This document shows, in pieces, positions 9,781 through 17,580 of a DNA stretch of 64,000 bases (positions are counted from its first letter, which is position 1; the number at the start of each line of letters is the position of its first letter). Location: positions 277,001 through 341,000 of the forward strand of contig JALHMB010000006.1 in the NCBI GenBank assembly GCA_022844275.1, in the 5' to 3' direction. The notes below the pieces were generated by a model. It did not search any database, had not been told where the DNA came from, and was given only the letters and a program-made list of their open reading frames with translations. Source of the DNA: Hyphomicrobiaceae bacterium. GTDB taxonomy: Bacteria > Pseudomonadota > Alphaproteobacteria > Rhizobiales > Hyphomicrobiaceae. Made by a program: the position numbers and the translations under genes.

Positions 9781-9825
9781 CAGCACTTCCTCCCTTTGGA
9801 AAATTGCAATCAGATCGGCAGGTTC

Positions 9826-10638
9826 CTACAACGCCGCCAGCTTGTTGTTCAGCCGATCTGTTATAAGCATCGATCCCGGCTTGTGGGTGATGCAGAGCGG
9901 CGGGCGCGCATTCAGAACGACGGACTGGGGCGTTACACCGCACGCCCAGAATACGGGAAGCATTCCCTTATCGACAACCGGCGGCGGGTCGCCGTAGTCG
10001 GGCTTCATGATGTCATTGATGCCGATCGCCTCGGGAATACCGATGTGCACGGGCGCGCCATGCACGGCGGGAAAGCGGGATGTCACCTGTACGGCGCGGA
10101 TAGCATCGGCCGGCGTCATCATGCGCATCGATACGATCATCTTGCCGCTGAACGGCCCGGCCGGCTCGCAGTCGATCGACGTGCGATACATCGGCACGAC
10201 CGTGTCACGCCCGATGTGATGGAGCGGGATGCCCTCGTCGAGCAGCGGCTGCTCGAAGGAGAAGGAGCACCCGAGCACGAACGACACGAGATCGTCCGTC
10301 CAGTAGGCGCGGATATCGGTCGGCTCGTCGACGCACACGCCATCCTTGAAGACGCGATAGCGCGGCACGTCCGTACGAATGTCGATGTCGCCGAGATCGG
10401 GTAGCGACGGATCGCCGACCGCACTCATGCCGATCACTGGGCACGGCTTGGGATTGCGCTGGCAGAAGGCGGCGAAGTCCATCGCATAGGCCTTCGGCAG
10501 AATGCAGAGATTGCCCTGCACATAGCCCGGCGCCTGCCCTGCCGTATGCCCCGTGAACTCGCCCGCGCGGCAACGCAGCCGCGCTGCCTCGGACGGCAGC
10601 ACGCTGGTATCGCCCGCACTTACCGGTCGATCCTGCAT
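9826..10638 (-). CDS. DUF1445 / UPF0317 family protein (putative hydro-lyase, YcsI-like)
   Basis: A 270-residue cytoplasmic protein of the UPF0317 family. Signature segments are [34 protein letters not shown] and FWACGVTPQ. The start has an excellent Shine-Dalgarno (GGGGAGG). It is the first gene of the minus-strand unit DUF1445-dctP-dctQ-dctM-oxoprolinase. In Bacillus the homologue YcsI lies in the operon encoding the prokaryotic 5-oxoprolinase PxpABC, and in human DGLUCY a UPF0317 region is joined to the D-glutamate cyclase domain. Both links point to glutamate/5-oxoproline chemistry. The actual reaction is not established, so no enzyme name is given. Confidence 0.9.
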   Translation of the reverse strand: MQDRPVSAGDTSVLPSEAARLRCRAGEFTGHTAGQAPGYVQGNLCILPKAYAMDFAAFCQRNPKPCPVIGMSAVGDPSLPDLGDIDIRTDVPRYRVFKDGVCVDEPTDIRAYWTDDLVSFVLGCSFSFEQPLLDEGIPLHHIGRDTVVPMYRTSIDCEPAGPFSGKMIVSMRMMTPADAIRAVQVTSRFPAVHGAPVHIGIPEAIGINDIMKPDYGDPPPVVDKGMLPVFWACGVTPQSVVLNARPPLCITHKPGSMLITDRLNNKLAAL

Positions 10639-10710
10639 CTAAAGGCCTCCCCAGACCTCGTTTGGTCCATGCGTGCCGGCATCAATGACCACACCCGCGC
10701 GAACGGGCGC

Positions 10711-10739
10711 AAGATTGCATTGGTACGGACATACGTCAA
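10711..10739 (-). promoter_or_regulatory. Possible sigma-70-like promoter for the DUF1445-TRAP-oxoprolinase unit
   Basis: On the minus strand TTGACG (10739-10734) is followed after exactly 17 bp by AATCTT (10716-10711), about 75 bp upstream of the DUF1445 start. The -35 is good and the -10 weak. The rest of the divergent gap 10639-10928 shows no clear operator. Confidence 0.3.
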
Positions 10740-10928
10740 TTTGAGAATTCCAGATTCGGGAGCCCTGCCAGTGGATTGAGCATGATGGCGCGAGCTTCGT
10801 CGCAAACCCCGGCGGTTGCACCGATCGTGCGTATGCCGATCAGGCCGCGCAGTTGACGGGCTGATATCGCCGGATGAAGCTCGCACGAGAGCGCATAACC
10901 AAAACCGCGGCGCAAACGGAGCTAAAGT

Positions 10929-11810
10929 ATGAAGGGTTTAAAGCCCGGCTGGCACCTCGGCAGGATGCTAGTTCTCATTGGGACGATCGTCCTACTCGGC
11001 GCGGCAACGCGCGCTGACGCCGACGAGCCGATCGAGATCTTCGACGCCCATCTTCACTACAACTGGGAGCCGAAGCCCTACTTCCAGCTCGACGAAGTGC
11101 TGGCGCTCTTCCGCAAGCATCGCGTCACCGGTATCCTCGCGACGAGCCGGCCTAATACCGGCACCCACGCCCTGGTCGCCGCGCAGGCAGAGGGCAAAGC
11201 CGGCGGCCTTTGGGTCGTCCCGTTCATCCGGCCTTACCGCATTCGCGCCGACATCGGCAGCTGGTTCAACGATCCGTCGATCCAGGACCTCGTGCGCGAA
11301 GAGTACAAACGCGGCGGCTATCGCGGGGTCGGCGAGTTCCATCTCACGGGGCGCGCCGCTGCCACCGACTGGGTCCGAAAGACCGTCGACTTCGCCGTGG
11401 CGCACGATCTCTATCTGCACGCCCACGCAGATGCCGAGGCCGTCGAGATCCTGTTCGCGCACAACCCCAAGAGCCGCATCATCTGGGCGCACACCGGCTT
11501 CTCGCTCGATCCGGCACGCGTTGCGGAGCTGCTCGACAAACACCCGACACTCTGGGGCGAGCTCTCGTACCGCGGCGGCATCACCGAGGGTGGTCGCCTG
11601 TCGCCCACGTGGCGCGCCATGTTCGAGCGCTATCCCGACCGCTTCCTGATCGGCTCGGATACCTGGATCAATGAACGCTGGGCAAGCTACGGCGATATCA
11701 TCGCCGGATATCGGCGCTGGCTCGCGGATCTGTCGCCAGAGATCGCAGCGAAGATCGCGCATGGCAATGCCCGTGCGCTGTTCAAGGACGCGGCACCGCC
11801 GGTGAGATAG
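10929..11810 (+). CDS. Secreted amidohydrolase-family protein
   Basis: A 293-residue metal-dependent hydrolase of the amidohydrolase-2 type with an N-terminal signal (MLVLIGTIVLLGAATRADAD), so probably periplasmic. Barrel motifs are visible in order: FDAHLHY after the signal, HLTGR, LHAHAD (strand 5 His), IWAHTGFSLD (strand 6 His) and LIGSDTW (strand 8 Asp). GGAG precedes the ATG by 8 nt. It is divergent from the DUF1445 gene and ends 3 bp before the convergent NTF2-like gene. Family and metal site are seen; the substrate is unknown. Confidence 0.82.
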   Translation: MKGLKPGWHLGRMLVLIGTIVLLGAATRADADEPIEIFDAHLHYNWEPKPYFQLDEVLALFRKHRVTGILATSRPNTGTHALVAAQAEGKAGGLWVVPFIRPYRIRADIGSWFNDPSIQDLVREEYKRGGYRGVGEFHLTGRAAATDWVRKTVDFAVAHDLYLHAHADAEAVEILFAHNPKSRIIWAHTGFSLDPARVAELLDKHPTLWGELSYRGGITEGGRLSPTWRAMFERYPDRFLIGSDTWINERWASYGDIIAGYRRWLADLSPEIAAKIAHGNARALFKDAAPPVR

Positions 11811-11813
11811 GGC

Positions 11814-12212
11814 TCACGGCGCGAAGCTGGAGCGAAGCTGCGCCCCCCACCTGCCATCGATGCGGGTAACGATCCAGATCGAGCGGTAGCTCGCTATCGC
11901 CGAACCATCGGCACGGTAGCGCGTGAACTGGACGTCTAGGTGCACCTTCTCTGCCGAGGCCGCAATGAAATTGCGGAAGTCCCAGGCACTGTGGTGCCAG
12001 TCACCTCCGGCTCGTTCGCGGAAATCGTCGAAGTACCGATCAGGCGTCCCCCAGATGCGCATGCCGGCCCCCGAGAGCCGGTAATGCGGAAAATGGAGCG
12101 TCGCGGCGAGCGCCTCGGCGTCCCGCGCATTGAGAGCGGCCATGTGGCGGTCGAGGACATCGAGCGCAGCGACCGTCGCTTTGTCCAACTCTCCTGCCGC
12201 GGGATCGCTCAT
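11814..12212 (-). CDS. Small NTF2-like / SnoaL-like protein
   Basis: A 132-residue protein from the ATG at 12212, with a fine Shine-Dalgarno (GAGGTGGAG). The open frame continues upstream to 12695, but that part is antisense to the AhpD-like gene. The fold is suggested by LDRHMAALNARDAEALAATL at the N-terminus, a long helix typical of NTF2-like proteins, and by a C-terminal beta-sheet pattern ending SYRSIWIVTRIDGRWG. It has no signal peptide. It is divergent from the AhpD-like gene and convergent with the amidohydrolase gene. Function unknown. Confidence 0.75.
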   Translation of the reverse strand: MSDPAAGELDKATVAALDVLDRHMAALNARDAEALAATLHFPHYRLSGAGMRIWGTPDRYFDDFRERAGGDWHHSAWDFRNFIAASAEKVHLDVQFTRYRADGSAIASYRSIWIVTRIDGRWGAQLRSSFAP

Positions 12213-12290
12213 GGCTGTCTCCACCTCATTGACGCGCGCCGACACTCTGCGGGACAGTCGGCCGAAACTTGACCCTGGAAGGAGCATCCG

Positions 12291-12683
12291 ATGAAGCCCG
12301 TCGATCCCCGCACTGCAAGCGCCGAGGTGCGCGCCGTCTTCGACGACATCATGACGACGCGCAAGGTCAAGTCGGTCAACAACTTCTGGCGCTACCTCGC
12401 GCACGAGCCGCGCATGCTCAAGCACACCTGGGAAAGCCTCAAGGCGATCATGGGACCGGGGCATCTCGATCCCCTGACCAAGGAGCTCGTCTACGTCGCC
12501 ATCTCGATCACGAACAACTGCGAGTACTGCATGGCCTCGCACACGGCGGCGGCCCGGGCCAAGGGTGCGACCGACGCTCAGATCAATGAGCTCTATGCGG
12601 TCGTCGGCCTCGCCAACATGACCAACCGGCTCGCGAACGCCTACAAAGTCCCCGTTGACGCACAATTCAAGGATGCGACCTGA
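12291..12683 (+). CDS. Carboxymuconolactone decarboxylase / AhpD-like family protein
   Basis: A 130-residue protein with the AhpD-type redox motif CEYCMASH (Cys77, Cys80 and His84), preceded by LTKELVYVAISITNN, typical of alkylhydroperoxidase-like proteins. GAAGGAG lies 7 nt before the ATG. In AhpD the two cysteines are the peroxidase-active pair. Decarboxylase activity is less likely because that motif is retained. The 244 bp that follow (12684-12927) show no gene. Confidence 0.85.
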   Translation: MKPVDPRTASAEVRAVFDDIMTTRKVKSVNNFWRYLAHEPRMLKHTWESLKAIMGPGHLDPLTKELVYVAISITNNCEYCMASHTAAARAKGATDAQINELYAVVGLANMTNRLANAYKVPVDAQFKDAT

Positions 12684-12927
12684 GGCCTCTGCCACCTGGA
12701 TGCCGCGGTTGTTGCCTAGCTTGGCTCGAGCGGTCTAATGCGCGCGTCCACTTGGGCGGCGGATGATCGCGCCGGCGCAAAACTTCTGAATTTTGCCGCA
12801 ATGGGCGACGATGCGTCGTCAGGTGTGGTAATAGAGGCACGCGCGCCGCGTTCGGCCAGCGTTTCCGGCAGCATGCCCGCCGAGTCGGGTATGACCGGCC
12901 AACAGCACTTCGAGAACAACGGGACTC

Positions 12928-14439
12928 ATGTCGCAAGCCGATCAAGCCCCTGAATGGTATTTGGCGCGCGACGGGCAGCAGCACGGTCCGATCAGCGCCG
13001 CCGAGATGGAGAAGATCATCGAGCTCGGCTACCTGCTGCCGACAGATCTCGTGTGGCGTCAAGGCTTTGACGAGTGGAAGCCGGCAGCTGAGGCATTCCC
13101 CAAGAAGGCAGAGACACCAACCCCACCGGCACCTCCACGAGCTCCAGCTCAGTCCCCGGCGACATCCGCTCCAGCGCCGAGTTCTGCGCGCCCGTCAGAC
13201 AGCACGAGCGCCGCGCCCAGTGCCAAGGATCCTGCAGACACGCCGCGCGATCGCGCGCCAATTGCAAAGGAACCGGCCGGCCGAGAGGGCGGGCTACTGG
13301 ACAAGACCGACCGGGCAGCGGCGGGCACGCGCGAGGTGGTCGCCGCCGAGGCCGCCCGGCGCGAGGAAGCCGCACGTCGCGCGCGCGACGTTGCCGCACG
13401 CCAATCTGGTGCTGCCGCGCCTCTAAGCCGCCAGCCGATCGCCGGCCAACCGAGAACCGAGCCGGGTGCGCCGCGCGCCGAGCCCGCTGACCTCGGACGC
13501 ACTTCCCAGCAGGCAGGCGGCAATTCCATGCCGCCGCGCGCTGGTGAAGAGGATGACGCCTGGGCTGACGAGCCGCCCCGCCGCCGCTTTCCCAAGATGG
13601 CCATTGCCGCGCTCGTCCTGATCATCCTCGTTGGCGGCGTCTATGCGCTGCACGCTACGGGTCAGCTCGATCCGCTCATGAACCGCGTCTCATCGGCGAC
13701 CGCCCCCGAAACCAAGGGGGGGCCGCCGGTCGTCGCAGCCATTCCCGAGAGCCGCAAGCCGACGGCGGCCGACTATGCGAGCGATCCGAACGAGGTCGAT
13801 CGCCAGTTCCAGCGGGTCGCGCTCTGGCAGCTTCTCAAGTCCGAGTTCCCCGACTGGTACAAAGAGCGCGTGCGCGACACTGCGCGCCTCAAGGGAGAGG
13901 GCAAGGCAGACAAGGCCATCGCCCAGCATCTCGCCGAGCAGCTTGTCGCGCTGCGCCGCAAGCACGTCACCGACGCGCTCGCCGCAAGCCCGCAGCAGCT
14001 AAAATCGGTGGCGACGACATTCCTCGACAATCTCGAGCGCCTCTCGCGACACAGCGTCGATGCCTGCTACGGCTTCATCTCGCAGGGCGAGACCGACCCG
14101 CTGATCGTCGAGCTGACGCGGTCATCCGAGCACATGCCTGCACTTCAGAAACAGGCCGCCGCCATCTTCTCGGCCATTGCCGAGGGCCGCCGTACTCCGG
14201 CACAGCATCGCCAGCCGACGCGCGAGGACTACGACCAGCTCGCGATGCAGCTCGCCAAACGCGGCTGGAGCCCGATGGACCTTCAGCTCTTCTCGGATGC
14301 CCGCTCGCTTGCGCGGGCCCCGCCGGAGCGGGTCTGCCGCATGGTGCAGGATTGGTTCGCGGCCCAGCTCGCCGTCGGCGATGAGGGCGTGCAGGTGCGT
14401 CTGCTGATCGAGGCGCTGAAGCCCGTCGTCGCGGGCTGA
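12928..14439 (+). CDS. GYF_2-domain single-pass membrane protein
   Basis: A 503-residue protein with three parts. Residues about 9-55 form a GYF_2 domain (WYLARDGQQHGPISAAEMEK, then LVWRQGFDEWKPA). Residues about 60-215 are a low-complexity Pro/Ala/Arg-rich linker. One transmembrane helix lies near residues 223-243 (MAIAALVLIILVGGVYALHA). The remaining 260 residues form a helical domain, presumably periplasmic. The Shine-Dalgarno is weak. The gene lies 92 bp upstream of ccmC on the same strand, which may be accidental. GYF_2 domains often bind partner proteins; no enzymatic motif is seen. Confidence 0.8.
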   Translation: MSQADQAPEWYLARDGQQHGPISAAEMEKIIELGYLLPTDLVWRQGFDEWKPAAEAFPKKAETPTPPAPPRAPAQSPATSAPAPSSARPSDSTSAAPSAKDPADTPRDRAPIAKEPAGREGGLLDKTDRAAAGTREVVAAEAARREEAARRARDVAARQSGAAAPLSRQPIAGQPRTEPGAPRAEPADLGRTSQQAGGNSMPPRAGEEDDAWADEPPRRRFPKMAIAALVLIILVGGVYALHATGQLDPLMNRVSSATAPETKGGPPVVAAIPESRKPTAADYASDPNEVDRQFQRVALWQLLKSEFPDWYKERVRDTARLKGEGKADKAIAQHLAEQLVALRRKHVTDALAASPQQLKSVATTFLDNLERLSRHSVDACYGFISQGETDPLIVELTRSSEHMPALQKQAAAIFSAIAEGRRTPAQHRQPTREDYDQLAMQLAKRGWSPMDLQLFSDARSLARAPPERVCRMVQDWFAAQLAVGDEGVQVRLLIEALKPVVAG

Positions 14440-14531
14440 CCCCGCGGGTGATATGGGGCCGGGGGGCCCGGGAATGCGCGCGAATGCCGCGACCGCTTGC
14501 CGGGTGGTTCAACCGTATCTAAGTGAGCGCC

Positions 14532-15296
14532 ATGCAGACGACCGCCCAAAGTCTCGCAAATCCAACCCGGTTCATGTCGCTGAGCGCGACCCTGCTGCCC
14601 TGGGTCGGCGGACTTGCCGCTAGCCTCATTGCGGTGGGGCTCTACCTCGCATTCTTCTCGGCGCCGCCCGACTACCAGCAGGGCCAAACCGTCAAGATCA
14701 TGTTCATTCACGTGCCCTCGGCGTGGCTCGCCATGGGCATTTATCTTCTGGTCGCGATCTCGAGCTTCGGCCTCCTCGTGTTCCGCCATCCGCTCGCGGA
14801 CGTCTCGGCGAAGGCAGCGGTGCCGCTCGGCGCAGCGTTCACATTCCTGGCGCTCGTCACGGGCGCGCTCTGGGGCCGGCCCATGTGGGGCGCGTACTGG
14901 GTGTGGGATGCGCGACTGACCTCGGTCCTGATCCTCTTCTTTCTCTATCTCGGGCTCATGGCGCTGCGCTCCTCGCTCGATGACGAGACGCTGGCCGGCA
15001 AGTTGACCGCGATCCTCGCCCTCGTCGGTGTCGTGCTGCTGCCGATCATCAAGTTCTCGGTGGACTGGTGGAATACGCTGCATCAGCCGGCGAGCGTCCT
15101 GCGCATCGGCGGGCCGAGCATTCACTCATCGATCCTGGTGCCGCTGCTCGTCATGGCCGTCGGCTTCATGCTCGCGTTCATCGCCATGCATCTGACGGCC
15201 ATGCGCAACGAGATCCTCCGCCGACGCGTCAAGGCACTGACGCTCGCCCATGTCAGCCACGCAGGCAGTAGAGTGCCTGCGACCGCGAAAGGCTGA
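14532..15296 (+). CDS. ccmC: Heme exporter / heme handling protein CcmC
   Basis: Polytopic inner-membrane protein of system I cytochrome c maturation. It presents heme to CcmE in the periplasm. 254 residues with six membrane segments. The tryptophan-rich heme-handling motif WGAYWVWDARLTS is intact, and the two periplasmic histidine ligands are seen in MFIHVPSAW and NTLHQPAS. The start is either ATG 14532 or GTG 14523; neither has a strong Shine-Dalgarno. It is followed 5 bp later by ccmD and then ccmG. CcmA and CcmB are encoded 28 kb away at 43268-44568. Confidence 0.95.
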   Translation: MQTTAQSLANPTRFMSLSATLLPWVGGLAASLIAVGLYLAFFSAPPDYQQGQTVKIMFIHVPSAWLAMGIYLLVAISSFGLLVFRHPLADVSAKAAVPLGAAFTFLALVTGALWGRPMWGAYWVWDARLTSVLILFFLYLGLMALRSSLDDETLAGKLTAILALVGVVLLPIIKFSVDWWNTLHQPASVLRIGGPSIHSSILVPLLVMAVGFMLAFIAMHLTAMRNEILRRRVKALTLAHVSHAGSRVPATAKG

Positions 15297-15301
15297 GCAT
15301 C

Positions 15302-15478
15302 ATGGATCTTGGACCGCACGCCGCTTTCATCATCGCGTCCTATGCCGTCGTCGCAATCGTGATGGCCGGATTGATAACGTGGCTGATCCTCGACGGTCGA
15401 CGCCATCAGCGCGCCCTCGACGCGCTCGAAGCGCGCGGCGTGCGCCGGCGCTCGCAGGCGGAGGACAGTGCGCGATGA
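15302..15478 (+). CDS. ccmD: Heme exporter small protein CcmD
   Basis: A 58-residue single-pass membrane protein: MDLGPHAAFIIASYAVVAIV leads the helix, followed by a basic, arginine-rich cytoplasmic tail. This layout, and its place between ccmC and ccmG, identify CcmD, which stabilises CcmC and releases holo-CcmE. The start lies 5 bp after the ccmC stop. Its stop overlaps the ccmG ATG in an ATGA junction. Confidence 0.9.
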   Translation: MDLGPHAAFIIASYAVVAIVMAGLITWLILDGRRHQRALDALEARGVRRRSQAEDSAR

Positions 15479-16086
15479 CGGATCAAGTCACCGAGGCACC
15501 GCCGGCTTCAGGTCGCAAGCGCCCCCTGCTCATCCTGGCGCCGCTTCTCCTGTTCGGCGCTATGGCCGTTTTGTTCGCGTTCGCGTTGACCAAGGGCGAC
15601 CCGTCGAAACTTCCCTCGGCTCTGATCGGTAGGCCGGCGCCGCCGCTCGCGCTCACCGCGATCGACGGACTGCAGGAAGGGCAACGCACTGTGCCGCTGC
15701 TCACCTCCGAGCTTCTCCAGAAGGGCGAGGTGACGGTCGTCAATTTCTGGGCCTCGTGGTGCGGGCCATGCATAGAGGAGCATCCACTGCTCATCGAGCT
15801 TGCGCAGAAGACGAAGGTGCCCGTGGTCGGCGTCAACTACAAGGATGCTGCCGCAAATGCGCGCCGCTTCCTCAGCCGCTACGGCAATCCATTCGCCGCC
15901 ATTGGCGCCGACACGACCGGGCGCACAGCGATCGAGTGGGGTGTCTACGGGATGCCGGAAACCTTCGTCATCGATGGGCAGGGGCGCGTGGCCTACAAGC
16001 ACGTCGGCCCGATCTCGCGAAGCACGCTCGACCGCAACATCTTGCCGACGATCGCGCGGCTGCGCGCGCAGAAGCCGGGGTCGTAG
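15475..16086 (+). CDS. ccmG: Thiol:disulfide interchange protein CcmG (DsbE)
   Basis: Membrane-anchored periplasmic thioredoxin that keeps the haem-binding cysteines of apocytochrome c reduced. 203 residues. The N-terminal anchor is LLILAPLLLFGAMAVLFAFA. The thioredoxin active site is WCGPC (Cys96 and Cys99), and the cis-proline loop GMPETFVIDGQG is intact. The start overlaps the ccmD stop, so the three ccm genes are translationally coupled. A family A repeat begins 8 bp after the stop. Confidence 0.94.
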   Translation: MTDQVTEAPPASGRKRPLLILAPLLLFGAMAVLFAFALTKGDPSKLPSALIGRPAPPLALTAIDGLQEGQRTVPLLTSELLQKGEVTVVNFWASWCGPCIEEHPLLIELAQKTKVPVVGVNYKDAAANARRFLSRYGNPFAAIGADTTGRTAIEWGVYGMPETFVIDGQGRVAYKHVGPISRSTLDRNILPTIARLRAQKPGS

Positions 16087-16093
16087 CCCACTT

Positions 16094-16211
16094 CCCCTTC
16101 TCCCCGTCGTTCACGGGGAGAAGGTCGGGATGAGGGGCCGGAACTTGCGCGACGTTTGCGTTTGCCGCCGCCCCTCACCCTAACCCTCTCCCCGCGCGCT
16201 GGGAGAGGGGA
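16094..16211. repeat. Family A palindromic repeat, copy 1
   Basis: A composite palindrome of about 118 bp. Hairpin one is CTTCTCCCCGT (16097-16107) with ACGGGGAGAAG (16113-16123). The inner arms TGAGGGGC and GCCCCTCA pair across the centre. Hairpin two is CCCTCTCCC (16184-16192) with GGGAGAGGG (16201-16209). The left and right halves are inverted copies of each other, as in a MITE-like or REP-like element. Other copies lie at 21895-22011 and 34502-34620. It may also end the ccm transcript. Confidence 0.85.
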
Positions 16212-16217
16212 ACAGTT

Positions 16218-16748
16218 TCACTTACAGTTCGTCGTGACCGCCTGAAGCGCCTGCGAAATGCCGGCGAGCGAGTAGGTGTCGGTGGTCGTCGTGCCCCGCT
16301 CGGACGTGCCGACCACGGTCATCGTCGAGCCCTTGCGCATGATATCGAGCAGCTTCAGCTCGTCGCCCGCGTCGGCGATATAAGCACGATCATTATGCGC
16401 GAAGAGCTTGAAGCTCGTGTTGCCGACCGACAGCGTCACCTCGCTGCCGCCTTTCAGCGGATAACCGACGCGCACGCTTACCTCGGCTTTCACGCCGTCC
16501 TTCGGCCAGCTCGACACGTAGATGAAGGCGGGGCTGCGCTTGGCGCCAGCCGGCTCCTGCTTGGTGGGCTGCGCCGTCGCGAAGCACAAGAGGCTCGTGC
16601 CTTCACCGTGCGTGAAAGCCGTCCAGCTCGAAAACGTGCCGATGGATTTGACGTTCTGCGCGAGTGCGATGCTGCCTGCGAGCGCCACGGCCGCCACCGT
16701 AGCGGCGGTTCGCAATACCGCGGCGCGCGTCCATCCCCGATGAGACAT
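16218..16748 (-). CDS. Invasion-associated locus B (IalB) family protein
   Basis: A 176-residue exported protein with an Ala-rich signal peptide ending GSIALAQN. The mature part resembles IalB-like proteins common in Hyphomicrobiales: GTFSSWTAFTHGEGTSLLCF near the N-terminus and GTSERGTTTTDTYSLAG near the C-terminus. An upstream ATG at 16766 would only lengthen the signal peptide. Despite the name, most IalB-like proteins have no known role in invasion. Convergent with ccmG, with a family A repeat between them. Confidence 0.82.
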   Translation of the reverse strand: MSHRGWTRAAVLRTAATVAAVALAGSIALAQNVKSIGTFSSWTAFTHGEGTSLLCFATAQPTKQEPAGAKRSPAFIYVSSWPKDGVKAEVSVRVGYPLKGGSEVTLSVGNTSFKLFAHNDRAYIADAGDELKLLDIMRKGSTMTVVGTSERGTTTTDTYSLAGISQALQAVTTNCK

Positions 16749-16807
16749 GTGCCTGCAAATCTCCATTCTCGTACGGCGTCCCTCGACGCACTACGTCCGC
16801 GGTGCGG

Positions 16808-17365
16808 CTATTGTTCCTCGCGGCGGATCATGCGCCCACCCTGCACGTGCGGCTCAGGGCCGACGATCGGCCCGCCCTCTCCGACCGGCCGCGCCGCGAA
16901 TCGGCCGAGCGAACGTACGCGATCATACATGACGATGGCCCCCGCCATGGCCACGTTGATACAGAACGTCGTCGGTATTTTGACGGTGTAGTCGCAACGT
17001 GCAAGCATCTCGGGCGAGAGCGAGCCCCGCTCCGGCCCCACCACATAAGCCGCGCGCAGCGGATGGCGGAAGCTCGGTAGCTCGATCGCCTCGTCGATCA
17101 GCTCGACGCCGACCAACCTGCAGCCCTGCGGCAACACCATGTCCTCGATGCGCGCCCAGTTGTAGTGGGGCAGATGCTGGACGCCCTTGGAGGTATCGGC
17201 AGCGGCCTCGCGCGCCTGATACGTTGCCCCGACGGTGAACGTGAAGCTCGCGCCGAACCCGTGCGCCGAGCGCATGAGGTTGCCGATGTTGAGGCTTTTG
17301 GATATGCGCTCGGCACCAATGCCGAAGTAGCCGCGGTTGACGGGCTGGGCCGGGACCGTGCTCAT
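16808..17365 (-). CDS. TrmH/SpoU-family RNA methyltransferase
   Basis: A 185-residue SPOUT-class methyltransferase predicted to transfer a methyl group from SAM to a ribose 2'-OH in tRNA or rRNA. The three SpoU motifs are present: NIGNLMRSAHGFGA (motif 1), YVVGPERGSLSPEM (motif 2) and IPTTFCINVAMAGAIVMYDR (motif 3, forming the knot). I chose the ATG at 17365 because the frame upstream runs into the family B repeat beginning at 17395. The target nucleotide is not known. Confidence 0.85.
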   Translation of the reverse strand: MSTVPAQPVNRGYFGIGAERISKSLNIGNLMRSAHGFGASFTFTVGATYQAREAAADTSKGVQHLPHYNWARIEDMVLPQGCRLVGVELIDEAIELPSFRHPLRAAYVVGPERGSLSPEMLARCDYTVKIPTTFCINVAMAGAIVMYDRVRSLGRFAARPVGEGGPIVGPEPHVQGGRMIRREEQ

Positions 17366-17394
17366 AGGGTGGGCGCTCCCGCTCGGTGGGCACT

Positions 17395-17560
17395 CTATTG
17401 TGATGATCGAGAAATTCGCCACGTCTCGCGGCTCGGTACTGAGCGAATTTCTCGATCTGAATCACACTAGGAACAACATGGCTCTAGTGTCCCTTTTGAT
17501 TCCGAAGTTCGCTCGACGCGTCAATATTGAGGTATGGCGACTTCGGAATCGGGACACTAG
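17395..17560 (-). repeat. Family B double-hairpin repeat, copy 1 (inverted relative to copies 2 and 3)
   Basis: 166 bp made of two long imperfect hairpins. Hairpin B (17395-17470) has ends CTATTGTGAT and ATCACACTAG. Hairpin A (17484-17560) has ends CTAGTGTCCC and GGGACACTAG. A 13-bp linker joins them. It lies between the divergent SpoU methyltransferase and quinone oxidoreductase genes and ends only 20 bp before the latter's ATG. Copies 2 (29640-29807) and 3 (60949-61116) have hairpin A first. Confidence 0.9.
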
Positions 17561-17580
17561 ATTCGAAGAGGAGGTGTCAC

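Noticed and set aside
12213-12695. N-terminal extension of the NTF2-like gene
   Set aside because: It is antisense to the AhpD-like gene, and the ATG at 12212 has a strong Shine-Dalgarno.
16094-16211. Family A repeats as a CRISPR array
   Set aside because: Copies are kilobases apart, palindromic and not regularly spaced; no cas genes.
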